Source: Iodobacter fluviatilis (GTDB taxonomy: Bacteria; Pseudomonadota; Gammaproteobacteria; Burkholderiales; Chitinibacteraceae). From it: a DNA stretch of 64,000 bases. Shown here piece by piece: positions 43,651-53,489 of the stretch. The notes under the pieces are model-generated. The model did not search any database. It was not told the origin of the DNA and worked only from the letters and a program-made list of their open reading frames with translations. Position 1 is the first letter of the stretch; every line of letters begins with the position of its first letter. The translations under genes were made by a program, and so were the position numbers. Location: contig NZ_UGHR01000001.1 of the NCBI RefSeq assembly GCF_900451195.1, forward strand, positions 2,294,001 to 2,358,000, in the 5' to 3' direction.

Positions 43651-44100
43651 TTAGTTAATACCAACAACAGTAACTTTCACTGCAGCAACGATTTCGTGGT
43701 GCAGAGCAAGTTCAACATCGTATTCGCCGATTTGCTTGAAAGGACCATCAGGCAGACGAACTTCAGATTTAGCCACTTCAAAGCCAGCAGCAACGAATGC
43801 TTCGGCGATGTCTTGTGTGCTTACTGAACCGAACAGACGGCCATCAACACCGGCTTTTTGTTCGATCGTTACTGCGGAGCCTTCCAGCTTAGCAGCGCGA
43901 GCTGTAGCTGCTGCAATGATTTCAGCCTGACGTGCTTCGAGCTCTACACGACGAGCTTCGAATTGTGCCAGGTTAGCTGCAGTTGCGCGTTTTGCTTTAC
44001 CTTGTGGTACCAGAAAGTTACGTGCGTAACCATCTTTTACGGTAACAACATCACCAAGACCACCTAAGTTTGCTACTTTTTCGAGCAGAATGATTTGCAT
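43651..44100 (-). CDS. rplI: 50S ribosomal protein L9
   Basis: 149 residues, the standard L9 length. The N-terminus [20 protein letters not shown] and the [14 protein letters not shown] stretch are the L9 signature. [13 protein letters not shown] marks the C-terminal domain. It is last in the conserved rpsF-priB-rpsR-rplI operon, 15 bp after rpsR. Confidence 0.98.
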   Translation of the reverse strand: MQIILLEKVANLGGLGDVVTVKDGYARNFLVPQGKAKRATAANLAQFEARRVELEARQAEIIAAATARAAKLEGSAVTIEQKAGVDGRLFGSVSTQDIAEAFVAAGFEVAKSEVRLPDGPFKQIGEYDVELALHHEIVAAVKVTVVGIN

Positions 44101-44115
44101 TTTTATTCTTCTCTC

Positions 44116-44343
44116 TTAGTGTTGGTCGGTGTATGGCAGAAGCGCAAGCAGACGAGCTACTTTGATTGCTTCAGACAGCTGGCGTTGGAACTTAGCTTTA
44201 GTACCAGTGATACGAGCTGGGATGATTTTACCGTTTTCAGAGATAAAGTCTTTTAACAGAGCAATATCTTTGTAATCCACGTGGGCAATGCCTTCGGCGG
44301 TAAAGCGGCAGAATTTTTTCCGCTTGAACAGATGACGCGACAT
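44116..44343 (-). CDS. rpsR: 30S ribosomal protein S18
   Basis: 75 residues from ATG 44341-44343 ([14 protein letters not shown]). The conserved S18 sequence [20 protein letters not shown] and [20 protein letters not shown] is intact. Four extra N-terminal residues in a longer reading are not family-like. It sits between priB and rplI. Confidence 0.97.
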   Translation of the reverse strand: MSRHLFKRKKFCRFTAEGIAHVDYKDIALLKDFISENGKIIPARITGTKAKFQRQLSEAIKVARLLALLPYTDQH

Positions 44344-44351
44344 GATAAACC

Positions 44352-44657
44352 TCAATTCAACAATTCAAATTCTTCGAGATGCAACACAAGCTCATTGCGG
44401 TAACGATTACTTTTTGCGGCAATAAAACCTTTGCTGGCAAGTCTTTGCCCGATTTGAATGGGTGCAAGTCTTGCTGCAATATCACCGAGTGCCAACATGG
44501 CCACTTCACACTCCACCTTGCGGTGTTTACCTGCTTCGGTCTGCTCGGAAAGGTGAGTGATCACAATTTCTAAAACAGGCGTTCCAGCAGGGGTGTAACG
44601 TATATCGCTTCGTTTTATAACGGTACCGTCAATAAGTACCCGGTTGCGTTTGTCCAA
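44352..44657 (-). CDS. priB: Primosomal replication protein N (PriB)
   Basis: 101 residues if TTG 44655-44657 is the start ([20 protein letters not shown], as in other betaproteobacterial PriB); another in-frame TTG at 44673-44675 adds six residues. The single OB-fold, SSB-like pattern shows [16 protein letters not shown] and [20 protein letters not shown]. PriB binds single-stranded DNA and helps PriA reload the replisome. Position between rpsF and rpsR is diagnostic. The start is uncertain because no ATG fits. Confidence 0.9.
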   Translation of the reverse strand: MDKRNRVLIDGTVIKRSDIRYTPAGTPVLEIVITHLSEQTEAGKHRKVECEVAMLALGDIAARLAPIQIGQRLASKGFIAAKSNRYRNELVLHLEEFELLN

Positions 44658-44710
44658 TTTAGTAGTCCATAGCAAGCAAGGCGAAAATTTCGCAGTGCTT
44701 ACTGTTTACC

Positions 44711-45076
44711 TTAGGCAGCAGGAACGCCTTCGGCGGCTGGTGTCAGGGACTTGGACTTCTCTTCCTTCATCATTGGGGAAGCTTCAACAACAGCATGTTC
44801 TGTGCGCAGAGTGATGTGGCGCAGAACGGCGTCATTGAATTTGAAGGCGTGTTCGAGTTCGTCCAAAATCAATTGGCTGATTTCGACGTTCATCATGACG
44901 TAGTGAGCTTTGTGGATCTTTTGGATCGGGTAAGCTAACTGACGACGGCCCCAGTCTTCAAGGCGGTGAATAGCACCACCACCGTTGGTGATCAGGGTCT
45001 TGTAGCGATCAATCATCGCTGGAACCTGTTCGCTTTGATCCGGATGCACGATAAATACGATTTCGTAATGTCGCAT
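44711..45076 (-). CDS. rpsF: 30S ribosomal protein S6
   Basis: 121 residues beginning [20 protein letters not shown], the S6 signature. [20 protein letters not shown] and HYVMMNVE are conserved. The last 20 residues form a charged tail, as is common. It is the first gene of the operon; its ribosome site (AAGGAGA) precedes ATG 45074-45076. Confidence 0.98.
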   Translation of the reverse strand: MRHYEIVFIVHPDQSEQVPAMIDRYKTLITNGGGAIHRLEDWGRRQLAYPIQKIHKAHYVMMNVEISQLILDELEHAFKFNDAVLRHITLRTEHAVVEASPMMKEEKSKSLTPAAEGVPAA

Positions 45077-45195
45077 GACATCTCCTTATGGATGTTAAGC
45101 CTGCCGCGTGCGACTACGGTCAGGCAAGGGTTGTTAAGAGGGGCGGATCATACCGGAGAATTGAGCCGGACTCAAGGGATATAAAACGCAGGCAC

Positions 45196-45519
45196 TTAAC
45201 GTTCGATCTGATCAATCTTGCCGCTGACCGCAGCCCATGTTTCGTGATCGGGGAGCGGATCTTTCTTTTCTACAATGGCATGCCAGATTTTAGACATTTC
45301 AGCGTTAAGTTCAATGTAGTCCTGCATGTCAGCCGGAACGTCGTCTTCTGCATAAATCGCTTCAACGGGGCATTCGGCAACACAGAGTGTGCAATCGATA
45401 CATTCATCAGGATCAATCACTAAAAAATTTGGCCCTTCACGAAAACAGTCTACCGGGCATACATCGACGCAATCCGTGTATTTGCATTTCACACAGGCGT
45501 CGGTCACTACGTACGTCAT
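45196..45519 (-). CDS. fdxA: Ferredoxin FdxA, [3Fe-4S][4Fe-4S] type
   Basis: 107 residues from ATG 45517-45519 ([20 protein letters not shown]), the usual FdxA length. The cluster ligands are [17 protein letters not shown] and [12 protein letters not shown], with the spacing of seven-iron ferredoxins. A C-terminal extension of about 45 residues ([20 protein letters not shown]) is typical of the family. It is a small soluble electron carrier, in a single-gene unit upstream in orientation of rpsF, with a 119-bp gap. Confidence 0.95.
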   Translation of the reverse strand: MTYVVTDACVKCKYTDCVDVCPVDCFREGPNFLVIDPDECIDCTLCVAECPVEAIYAEDDVPADMQDYIELNAEMSKIWHAIVEKKDPLPDHETWAAVSGKIDQIER

Positions 45520-46409
45520 GATTGAATCCTTATATATATTGGGCACTGGTCCTTGAGCTGCACAAAGTTTGGGCAGATCGTCCCTGATTTTAGCAGAGCC
45601 CCGTGCTTTAGAAGCAATAAGCTAGTTATTTATAAATAATTAGTAGTGATAATCGGTGCGTGCGATTGTGATTCGTGCTGCGCTAGCATCGTGCCGGCTA
45701 GCTGGGCTATTTTGCGATTTTGGATGAGTTTTATCTATGGTTTTATGTTAAGTGGATAGTGCAAGCGGGATGGTTTTCATTAATAAGGATGATTTAATTG
45801 ATTTGTCTGTTATCGTTTCCGCTCGGGTATTCACCTTATTGTTGCGCTGGGGCTTGAGTGAGGATTTTGGTGTAATGGCAATGGGCGTTATAATTGCTCT
45901 GCTCGGATATTTTGTGTTTACCCTTCCTGGGTAATGGATTGATTTTTTTTATCCTGACTTTGGAATAATAAATTTCCGGGCTGACTTTGATTAAATCGTG
46001 GTCGGCAAAAAGTGGCTAAGTAAAATCAATGACTTAAGGATGGTCGGTCCGGGATTTTATGATTTTTTCCATACTTCATCAGGGGAAAAACGTGGTATTT
46101 AAGTTGAATTTTTGATTTGTGTAGATAACTATTGGAATAGTGCTATATTATTTGCTATATGATTTAAGTGTATTTTTTATTAGCAAATTGATGTATTGCC
46201 AGTTTTGCTCTCCTGTTTTTTTGCAGATTTTCAGTCCGGACCGGATATTGAGATGTCTCAAAAAAAAGCAGATTTGCCATCGTGGCGGTATGTGTAAATT
46301 AAGTGCATGACTTGCGTCAGGCTTGGCGCAAATGTTATGTTCGTCGGGCTGTAAGCGCTGGGTTTTATATCATACCTGGTTAAAAATAAAGTGAAGTGCT
46401 GGGGGAATT
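45520..46409. other. Long intergenic region upstream of fimV
   Basis: 890 bp, AT-rich, between fdxA (-) and fimV (+). The only frame of note is 45770-45934 (+), 54 residues with two hydrophobic stretches (SARVFTLLLRW; MAMGVIIALLGYFVFTLPG), but its ribosome site is weak. A direct repeat TGCTATAT occurs at about 46141 and 46153. No RNA gene, terminator or transposon end was recognised. The fimV leader occupies the right end. Confidence 0.5.
45770..45934 (+). CDS. Possible small membrane peptide
   Basis: 54 residues (starts MVFINKDDLIDLSVIVSAR) with one clear and one shorter hydrophobic segment. It could be a small inner-membrane protein. No family is recognised, only a weak purine-rich site (CAAGCGGG) precedes the ATG, and chance is a real alternative in AT-rich DNA. 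Confidence 0.2.
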   Translation: MVFINKDDLIDLSVIVSARVFTLLLRWGLSEDFGVMAMGVIIALLGYFVFTLPG

Positions 46410-49328
46410 GTGCCAATCAAACCGAAACTCAAGGCGTGTGTCCTTGCTCTTATATTGACTTTGCCACCCTCTGCTGGTGCAGTGGGCTTGGGTAGGTTAA
46501 ACGTGCTTTCCGGGCTTGGTCAGCCATTTCGGGCTGAAATTGATCTGGTTTCAGTTCAGCCAGGGGAATCCGAAAGCTTGCTTGTCCGGCTTGCGTCACC
46601 AGAGGCATTTGCCCAAGCACAGGTGGCTTATCCACCTGCGTCGCTAGGTTTGCGTCTGGTTATAGAAAAACGCGCGAATGGGCAGCAATATGTATTAATC
46701 AGTTCTGCACAATCTGTGTCTGAGCCTTTTCTGGATCTGCTGGTTGATCTGAACTGGTCTGGAGGCAAAATTCAGCGGGACTATACCGCCTTGATTGATC
46801 CGCCGGGTTATCAGAACTCGCGCTCGTCTGCGGGCGCTGAGGCAAAGGCAAACGAGCAGTTTGCGCCATCAGCCTTGCCGGGCACCCGTCGCAAAGGTGC
46901 AGTTGCTGCGCCAAGTAAAAAAACCTCATCAGCGGCAAGTCAGGCAGAAAAAGCCAGCGGCGATCAGCAATATAAAGTACAGCCGGGCGATACTTTATCG
47001 AGTGTTGCTCGCCAGACTGCTGCTGAGGGCGTCTCACTTGAGCAGATGCTGGTTGGGCTTTACCGGCAAAACCCTGATGCTTTTGATGGCAATATGAATC
47101 GTTTGCGCCGGGGTAAGATTTTAAATATTCCAGCTAAAGAAAATTTGCAGGCAGTCCCTGCAAAGGAAGCCGGGCAAGAGGTGCGTTTGCAGTCTAAAGA
47201 CTGGCAGGCGTATCGCAATAAAGTAGCAGAGTCGGTTCAAAAACGTGCCGCTGTTGCGGGGAATGAGTCTGCAAATGCCGGGCGCATTAGCCCGAAAGTT
47301 GAAGAAAAAGTAAAATCAGGTAATGCCAACCAAGATGTGCTTAAGCTCTCTAAGGGTGAAGCGCCTGGTAAGGCGAAGGCTGATCAGCAGGGCGAGCAGG
47401 CGCGGATTCGTGCTCTGGAGGAAGAGGTAACTGCACGGCAAAAGGGTTTGGATGAAGCAAATCAGCGCGTCGCAGCACTGCAAAAAAATGTACAGGATAT
47501 GGAAAAGCTGCTGGCCCTTAAAAGCCGAGCAGGTGTAGAGCTGGCAAGCAAACCAACGGATACGCCTGCCGTGGCCCCTGTTGCCACAGCGGTGCCGGCA
47601 GCAGCATCAGTGCCCGTAGCTGAACATGCCTCTGAGGCTGCGGCTATTGCGGGTAGTGCACCTACTGAGCAACCCATTCAGGCGGCTGCCAGCCAGCCTA
47701 AAAAACGCCGCGTTATTGCTCCGCCTCCGGCACCCGAGCCAGAGCCCGGCATGATGGATGTAGTGGCTGATAATGCCTTGCCGATTGGTGGCGGGCTGGC
47801 TGCGCTTTTATTGGGCGGGGCTGGTCTTTGGTGGGCGCGTCGTCGTAAGCAGGGCTCTGCATTTGCAGACAGCGTACTGACCGGTGGCGATTTAAAGTCC
47901 AATACCCTTCTGGGTAATACCGGTGGTGCAGTCATTAGTACTCAGCCCACTGAAAACTCTTTTCTTACTGATTTCAGCCGCCAGGGCTTAGGTACGATTG
48001 ATACGGATGAGGTTGATCCGATTGCTGAAGCCGAAGTTTATATGGCTTACGATCGTAATGAGCAAGCAGAAGAAATTCTGCGGGATGCACTGCTTAAAGA
48101 CCCTGCGCGTCATGAAATTCGTATGAAGCTGCTGGAAATATTTGCAGCCAAGAAAGACCCAACATCATACGAAGAAATTGCGGCTGATTTATTTGCCATG
48201 ACCGGAGGTAAGGGCGCGCAATGGGAGCAAGCGGCATATCAGGGTAGCGTACTGGATCCTGAAAATCCTTTGTACAAACGCATTGAGCCCGCAGTAGCAC
48301 CTGTTGTGGCAGCCGTGGCAGCCGTGGCTGCCGTCGCGGCTGCACCGCTTGTAAGTCAGGCAATTGCACCCGTGGCTGATGATTTTGATTTGTCTTTTGA
48401 TGATCCAGCGGCAACTGCACCTTCTGCGGGTGTGAGTGATTTTGATGCTTTGATGAGCGAAGAGATCCCGGATGCACCGCAAGATAAAATACAAAATGAT
48501 CTGGCTGATTTAGATCTGTCGCTTGATTTTGACATGGGCACAGCGCCTGAGCCTGTGCAGGAGCTTAATCCGTTTGCGGATACTTCGCAGCCGGCTGCTT
48601 TATCTTCGCTGGATTTTGATCTACCTGAGGTTACACCTGCTCCTGCAGCAAGTACGCCAGCCCCTGATGATTTTGCGATGGGGATTGACTTTGGCCTAGA
48701 TGACTTTTTGGTTCCGGAAGAGCCTGCAAAGGTCGCGGCACCAGCCAGTGCGCCTGAATCAGAGAATATGTTATCTCTGGATATGCCAGTCGATTTTGGA
48801 AACGCTTTGGAAGCAAGTGCCCCGGCAGATGAGGCGTTTGATCTGGATTTTGATGGTCTGGACAGCATGCCGGAAGCCGCGACAGTACCTGCTGATTTCT
48901 CTGCTGAATTGCCTGATCTGGATTTGGGCGTGCTTTCTGCTCCGGAAGTGCCTGTTGCACCAGCAGCAAAGGCGCTGCCTGTGGCTGAGGATGTACTGGA
49001 GGCAACAAGTGCAGATGATGGTTTAGGTCTGGATTTTGATTTCTCACTGGATACGCCGCTTGAGGCTTCAGTGCCTGCGGCTTCTGGCGCGGAAGAATCG
49101 ATTGATCTGGCCGAAATGAATCTGGATTTTGCTGCAGATTCAGGTGCGTCTTCAGATTCATTACTGGAATTTGCCGGGGATGATCCGGTGCAAACCAAAA
49201 TTGATCTGGCAAAGGCTTATGTTGATATGGGAGACACTGAAGGGGCAAGAGAGATCTTGCAAGAGGCCATTGGTGAAGGTAATCCTGAGCAGCAAAAGCA
49301 AGCACAGGCTTTGTTGGGTAATCTTTGA
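46410..49328 (+). CDS. fimV: FimV/HubP polar landmark and pilus assembly protein
   Basis: 972 residues from GTG 46410 with a GGGGGAA site. A signal peptide (KACVLALILTLPPSAGA) leads into the FimV N-terminal domain: LGRLNVLSGLGQPFRAEIDL is diagnostic. A LysM peptidoglycan-binding motif lies at about residues 186-240 (VQPGDTLSSVARQ). A coiled coil follows at about 330-370, then one membrane helix near 458-476 (GGLAALLLGGAGLWWARRR). The cytoplasmic part is highly acidic, with many DLDFD/DFDL-type repeats, and ends in the FimV C-terminal TPR-like domain (KIDLAKAYVDMGDTEGAREI). It organises type IV pili, twitching and pole-localised factors. The low-complexity region produces long antisense open frames that are not genes. 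Confidence 0.95.
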   Translation: MPIKPKLKACVLALILTLPPSAGAVGLGRLNVLSGLGQPFRAEIDLVSVQPGESESLLVRLASPEAFAQAQVAYPPASLGLRLVIEKRANGQQYVLISSAQSVSEPFLDLLVDLNWSGGKIQRDYTALIDPPGYQNSRSSAGAEAKANEQFAPSALPGTRRKGAVAAPSKKTSSAASQAEKASGDQQYKVQPGDTLSSVARQTAAEGVSLEQMLVGLYRQNPDAFDGNMNRLRRGKILNIPAKENLQAVPAKEAGQEVRLQSKDWQAYRNKVAESVQKRAAVAGNESANAGRISPKVEEKVKSGNANQDVLKLSKGEAPGKAKADQQGEQARIRALEEEVTARQKGLDEANQRVAALQKNVQDMEKLLALKSRAGVELASKPTDTPAVAPVATAVPAAASVPVAEHASEAAAIAGSAPTEQPIQAAASQPKKRRVIAPPPAPEPEPGMMDVVADNALPIGGGLAALLLGGAGLWWARRRKQGSAFADSVLTGGDLKSNTLLGNTGGAVISTQPTENSFLTDFSRQGLGTIDTDEVDPIAEAEVYMAYDRNEQAEEILRDALLKDPARHEIRMKLLEIFAAKKDPTSYEEIAADLFAMTGGKGAQWEQAAYQGSVLDPENPLYKRIEPAVAPVVAAVAAVAAVAAAPLVSQAIAPVADDFDLSFDDPAATAPSAGVSDFDALMSEEIPDAPQDKIQNDLADLDLSLDFDMGTAPEPVQELNPFADTSQPAALSSLDFDLPEVTPAPAASTPAPDDFAMGIDFGLDDFLVPEEPAKVAAPASAPESENMLSLDMPVDFGNALEASAPADEAFDLDFDGLDSMPEAATVPADFSAELPDLDLGVLSAPEVPVAPAAKALPVAEDVLEATSADDGLGLDFDFSLDTPLEASVPAASGAEESIDLAEMNLDFAADSGASSDSLLEFAGDDPVQTKIDLAKAYVDMGDTEGAREILQEAIGEGNPEQQKQAQALLGNL

Positions 49329-49951
49329 TTAGAATTCATTCTGCAAATCAAATTGCAGTCTGGCTTTGGGTGGCGTGCATCCTGCAAGTTTTGCAGGGTG
49401 CGCCACTCATTGTTTTTTCTGCCATATGCATTTTTCTGGCCTTTTGTTGTTGCTCTGGGCGCTGCTGGCGCACTTTAAAACGGATGCGTTTCCTGCTCTT
49501 GGTCATTACCTTGGTCTATGGCTGGTCCACGCCTGGGCAGTATCTGTGGCCGAGCCGATGGTCTCCCACAGAAGAGGGGCTCTGCTGGGGTTTGCTGCAG
49601 CTGGTGCGCCTTCTGGGTGTGCTAGCGGCTTTGCAGCTGTTGTTGTGGCGCTTAAGTTCTGCCCGAATGTTTTCGGGGCTCTATGTGCTCCTCACTCCTT
49701 TTACATTCCTTGGGTTCGATCGTGAGCGCTGGGCCCTGCGTTTAAGCCTGACCATGGCTTTTTCGGGTGATCTGCTGCTGCAACAACACGCTTTAAACCG
49801 GGAGGGGTTTTTGATGCAATTGGCCGGGGCTGAGCAGCCTTGCGAGTTGCAGGAAGTCTCTATTCTGGTAGAGTCGCTGTCTTTTTTTGATTTGGCGCTG
49901 CTTTGGGCCTTGTTTGCCGCAGTGCTGTTCACTTTATTGATGATGGTGTAA
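49325..49951 (+). CDS. Multi-spanning membrane protein, CbiQ/EcfT-like (tentative)
   Basis: 208 residues from TTG 49325, overlapping the fimV stop; no ATG is available near the start. About five hydrophobic segments are visible. RFLLLVITLVYGWSTPGQYL near residue 55 and LLWRLSSARMFSGLYVLLTP near residue 105 recall the EcfT/CbiQ transmembrane family of energy-coupling transporters. The two Ala-Arg-Gly motifs of true EcfT are not obvious and no ECF ATPase is nearby. It also shares one base with truA. Function is not assigned. Confidence 0.55.
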   Translation: MIRIHSANQIAVWLWVACILQVLQGAPLIVFSAICIFLAFCCCSGRCWRTLKRMRFLLLVITLVYGWSTPGQYLWPSRWSPTEEGLCWGLLQLVRLLGVLAALQLLLWRLSSARMFSGLYVLLTPFTFLGFDRERWALRLSLTMAFSGDLLLQQHALNREGFLMQLAGAEQPCELQEVSILVESLSFFDLALLWALFAAVLFTLLMMV

Positions 49952-50733
49952 TGAAATACGCGCTCGCAGTGGAATACGATGGCCGGGCCTTCTATGGCTG
50001 GCAAATTCAAAAAGACTTACCGACTGTGCAGGCCGCTTTAGAGGCTGCGCTCAGTCAAATGGCAGGAGAGCCTGTTCAGGTTCATGCCGCTGGCCGCACA
50101 GATGCCGGGGTGCACGGGGCCAGACAAATCGTTCATTTTGAAACGGATGTTAATCGCCCATTAACTGCGTGGGTGAGGGGGGTGAACAGCTTTTTGCCTG
50201 ATACGGTGGCTGTATTGTGGGCTGCGCCCGTACCCGATGCCTTTCATGCGCGCTTTTCTGCCTTTGCTCGTCACTATCGTTATCTGCTGCTCAATCACCC
50301 TGTGCGCCCGGCATTATGGTCTGGCCGCATGGGCTGGGCTTTTAATGATCTGGATTTTGCTGCAATGCAAGCCGCAGCCGTGCATCTTTTGGGGCAGCAT
50401 GATTTTTCAAGCTTCAGAGCGGCGGAGTGCCAAGCTAAAACCCCCGTTAAAACCATGACTAGGGCCCATATTCAGAAAGAAGGCAGTCTGATTATCTGTG
50501 ATTTCTCTGCAGACGCCTTCCTCCACCATATGGTGCGCAATATTATGGGGGCCTTGCTGCATGTCGGAAAAGGGCATGAATCCCCTGAATGGATGGCTGA
50601 TTTAATCCTTGCCCGTGACAGAACGAGTGCTCCTCCTACCTTTATGCCAGACGGACTCTATCTTGCTGGTGTAAGCTATCCCCCTGAGTTTGGTCTGGCC
50701 AGCGAGCCGGTTTCGCGTCATGGTTTGATTTAA
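49951..50733 (+). CDS. truA: tRNA pseudouridine(38-40) synthase
   Basis: 260 residues from ATG 49951, which overlaps the previous stop by one base; a longer in-frame reading has no support. The start MKYALAVEYDGRAFYGWQIQ is typical. The catalytic Asp51 is in AAGRTDAGVHG. HHMVRNIMGALLHVGKG near residue 190 is the second conserved region. It modifies uridines 38-40 of the tRNA anticodon stem. The fimV-truA-trpF order is common in betaproteobacteria. Confidence 0.96.
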   Translation: MKYALAVEYDGRAFYGWQIQKDLPTVQAALEAALSQMAGEPVQVHAAGRTDAGVHGARQIVHFETDVNRPLTAWVRGVNSFLPDTVAVLWAAPVPDAFHARFSAFARHYRYLLLNHPVRPALWSGRMGWAFNDLDFAAMQAAAVHLLGQHDFSSFRAAECQAKTPVKTMTRAHIQKEGSLIICDFSADAFLHHMVRNIMGALLHVGKGHESPEWMADLILARDRTSAPPTFMPDGLYLAGVSYPPEFGLASEPVSRHGLI

Positions 50734-50748
50734 AAAGGGGGGAGGCGA

Positions 50749-51381
50749 ATGAATCCACGTATCAAAATTTGCGGTTTGCTTGATCCGGAAATGGCAAGAC
50801 GTACGGCGGAGCTGGGGGCTGATGCAATTGGTCTGGTGTTTTATCCACCCAGCCCACGGCATGTAGAGATTGCCGTTGCGGCGCAAATTGTCGCCGCTTT
50901 GCCTGCTTTTGTAAGCAGTGTGGGTTTGTTTGTGAATGCAGAGGCGGCTTTTGTGCGCAGCGTACTTGACCGTGTGCCGCTGGATATCTTGCAATTTCAT
51001 GGTGATGAAACACCTGAGTATTGCCGTCAGTTTGGACGCCCTTATTTAAAAGCACTAAGGGTAACACCTGACATAAATTTGGTAGAATATGCACAGCGTT
51101 TTGTGGACGCGCTTTGCAAAGGGATTTTAGTTGATGCTTTTGTAGAAGGGGTGCCAGGTGGGACGGGTGAGGCTTTTGATTGGGATCTTTTGCCTAAAGA
51201 TCTGTCTTTGCCACTGGTTTTGTCGGGTGGTTTGCATCCGGATAATGTCTATGAAGCGATTTGTAAGGTTAGGCCTTGGGCCGTGGATGTATCTAGCGGC
51301 GTAGAAAGCAGCAAGGGAATCAAAGATGCAGCAAAAATTGCTGCCTTTATTAATCAAGCAGAGAGAAAAGCGCATGACTGA
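50749..51381 (+). CDS. trpF: Phosphoribosylanthranilate isomerase
   Basis: 210 residues. [13 protein letters not shown] at the N-terminus holds catalytic Cys8. [25 protein letters not shown] and [20 protein letters not shown] (with the catalytic Asp) follow the TIM-barrel pattern of TrpF. It catalyses the third step of tryptophan synthesis from anthranilate. GGAGG precedes the ATG. It overlaps trpB by 8 bp, so the two are coupled. Confidence 0.96.
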   Translation: MNPRIKICGLLDPEMARRTAELGADAIGLVFYPPSPRHVEIAVAAQIVAALPAFVSSVGLFVNAEAAFVRSVLDRVPLDILQFHGDETPEYCRQFGRPYLKALRVTPDINLVEYAQRFVDALCKGILVDAFVEGVPGGTGEAFDWDLLPKDLSLPLVLSGGLHPDNVYEAICKVRPWAVDVSSGVESSKGIKDAAKIAAFINQAERKAHD

Positions 51382-52603
51382 GACTAAACACGAGCAGCAG
51401 CCCTATCAGCAACCTGATTCCCTCGGCCATTTTGGCCAATTTGGTGGCATTTTTGTTGCTGAAACCCTGATTCCTGCTTTGGATGAGCTACGTATTGAGT
51501 ACGAAAAAGCCCTGCAAGACCCAGATTTTGTTGCTGAGTATCACAGCGAGCTCAAACACTATGTTGGACGTCCAAGCCCCATTTATCACGCAAAACGCTG
51601 GTCCGAGGCACTGGGTGGCGCACAAATCTATTTAAAGCGCGAAGACCTGAATCACACCGGCGCGCATAAAGTGAACAACACCATCGGCCAGGCGCTGCTT
51701 GCCCGCCGTATGGGTAAAAAACGGGTCATTGCCGAAACGGGCGCGGGTCAGCACGGTGTCGCTTCGGCGACCGTAGCGGCACGTTATGGCCTTGAATGTA
51801 TCGTTTATATGGGCGCGGAAGATGTGAAGCGCCAGGCACCTAATGTATTCAGGATGAAATTGCTGGGCGCAAAAGTGGTCGCCGTAGAATCAGGCACAAA
51901 AACCCTGAAAGACGCGATGAATGAAGCGATGCGTGATTGGGTAACCAATGTGGATTCTACCTACTACATTATTGGCACATGTGCAGGCCCGCATCCTTAT
52001 CCGCAGCTGGTGCGCGATTTTCAGCGTGTTATCGGCGATGAGTGCAAAGTACAGATGCCGGAAATGATAGGCCGTCAGCCTGATGCGGTTGTGGCTTGTG
52101 TGGGCGGTGGCTCGAATGCGATTGGGATTTTCTACCCCTATGTGGATGATTTATCCGTGCGTTTGATTGGTGTAGAGGCAGGGGGGGATGGCGTTGAAAC
52201 CGGCCGCCATGCTGCGCCGCTGACCTCTGACGCTAAAGTAGGTATCCTGCACGGCAACCGTACCTTCCTGATGCAGGATGAAGATGGGCAGATTGCAGAC
52301 ACGCATTCTATCTCTGCCGGGCTGGATTATCCGGGGGTGGGGCCAGAGCACAGCTACCTGAAAGACATCGGTCGCGCTGAGTATGTGGCAATTAATGATG
52401 ACGAAGCCATTGCAGCTTTTCACGATCTTTGTCATTTTGAGGGTATCATTCCGGCCCTTGAGTCGAGCCATGCGCTGGCCCATGCTGCAAAGATGGCAAA
52501 AACGATGTCTAAAGATCAGGTGATTCTGGTGAATTTATCCGGTCGTGGTGATAAAGATATTCCTACGTTGGCCCGCCTTTCCGGCATCGAACTTGGAAAC
52601 TAA
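51374..52603 (+). CDS. trpB: Tryptophan synthase beta chain
   Basis: 409 residues from ATG 51374; a longer in-frame reading from 51326 runs deep into trpF. The PLP-binding Lys99 is in [29 protein letters not shown] and the C-terminal [11 protein letters not shown] are the TrpB motifs. It condenses indole from TrpA with serine. It lies between trpF and trpA, with a 4-bp gap to trpA. Confidence 0.97.
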   Translation: MTETKHEQQPYQQPDSLGHFGQFGGIFVAETLIPALDELRIEYEKALQDPDFVAEYHSELKHYVGRPSPIYHAKRWSEALGGAQIYLKREDLNHTGAHKVNNTIGQALLARRMGKKRVIAETGAGQHGVASATVAARYGLECIVYMGAEDVKRQAPNVFRMKLLGAKVVAVESGTKTLKDAMNEAMRDWVTNVDSTYYIIGTCAGPHPYPQLVRDFQRVIGDECKVQMPEMIGRQPDAVVACVGGGSNAIGIFYPYVDDLSVRLIGVEAGGDGVETGRHAAPLTSDAKVGILHGNRTFLMQDEDGQIADTHSISAGLDYPGVGPEHSYLKDIGRAEYVAINDDEAIAAFHDLCHFEGIIPALESSHALAHAAKMAKTMSKDQVILVNLSGRGDKDIPTLARLSGIELGN

Positions 52604-52607
52604 TGCT

Positions 52608-53411
52608 ATGTCCAGAATTCAACAGACATTCTCGCGCTTACAAAGCCAAAATCGCCAAGCCCTGATTCCTTTTGTCACGGCAGGTGATCCGCATCCCCGT
52701 GTAACGGTGGATGTCATGCATGCACTGGTCGCTGGCGGTGCGGATATTTTGGAATTGGGCGTGCCTTTTTCTGATCCGATGGCCGATGGCCCGGTGATTC
52801 AACGCGCATCAGAGCGCGCACTCCTGCACGGCGTGAGTTTACGCAATGTGCTTGGAATGGTGGCTGAATTTCGCCAGAAAAACACAGAAACACCCGTTGT
52901 GCTGATGGGCTACGCGAATCCGATGGAAGCAATGGGCTATGAGGCTTTTTCCAAAGCAGCAGTACAAGCGGGCGTGGACGGCGTACTGACCGTTGATTTG
53001 CCGCCGGAAGAAGCCAAAGAGCGCGTGGCTATTTTAAAAGCTCACGGCATTGATCCGATCTTTTTGCTGGCACCAACAACGCACGCATCCAGAATTAAAG
53101 CAGTTGCCGAGCTGGCATCGGGCTATGTGTACTATGTTTCCCTGAAAGGGGTAACAGGCTCGGCCAATCTGGACATCGCTGATGTAACAGAAAAGCTAAG
53201 TGTATTAAAAGAATATCTCACCATCCCGATTGGCGTTGGTTTTGGGATTAGTGATGCAGCTACTGCAAAAGCAGTGGCTGCCGTGGCCGATGCAGTGGTG
53301 ATTGGTTCACGTTTGGTAAAAGAAGCTGAGGCCGGAGAAGAAGGCCTTGCTGATCGATTAACTGATTTTCTTACCGGCATTCGTGCCGCGATGGACACCG
53401 CTCGCGTTTAA
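52608..53411 (+). CDS. trpA: Tryptophan synthase alpha chain
   Basis: 267 residues from ATG 52608 ([11 protein letters not shown]). The catalytic Glu49 and Asp60 lie in [26 protein letters not shown] and GVGFGISDA are the conserved loop and phosphate-site motifs. It cleaves indole-3-glycerol phosphate and passes indole to TrpB. It ends the trpFBA unit; a terminator follows at 53421. Confidence 0.97.
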   Translation: MSRIQQTFSRLQSQNRQALIPFVTAGDPHPRVTVDVMHALVAGGADILELGVPFSDPMADGPVIQRASERALLHGVSLRNVLGMVAEFRQKNTETPVVLMGYANPMEAMGYEAFSKAAVQAGVDGVLTVDLPPEEAKERVAILKAHGIDPIFLLAPTTHASRIKAVAELASGYVYYVSLKGVTGSANLDIADVTEKLSVLKEYLTIPIGVGFGISDAATAKAVAAVADAVVIGSRLVKEAEAGEEGLADRLTDFLTGIRAAMDTARV

Positions 53412-53420
53412 GCGTGTTTT

Positions 53421-53454
53421 AAAATCCCGTCATCTGCAAAGATGGCGGGATTTT
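53421..53454 (+). terminator. Rho-independent terminator after trpA
   Basis: A 14-bp stem, 53421-53434 with 53441-53454, with one G-U-type pair and a 6-base loop. It ends in TTTT. It separates the trp genes from accD. Confidence 0.88.
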
Positions 53455-53489
53455 AACGCCCCTTAGAGCGGTGCTGATGGAGGAATACA

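Noticed and set aside
46141..46160. Direct repeat TGCTATAT twice, possible CRISPR or iteron.
   Set aside because: Only two short copies in AT-rich DNA; no array, no spacer pattern, no replication or cas gene.
48094..49305. Long open frames antisense to fimV (for example 48356-49198 and 48631-49305).
   Set aside because: They mirror the biased codons of the acidic repeats in FimV, are low complexity and have no recognisable domain.
51326..51373. Extended trpB start within trpF.
   Set aside because: ATG 51374 matches the TrpB N-terminus, and the extension only reads trpF in another frame.
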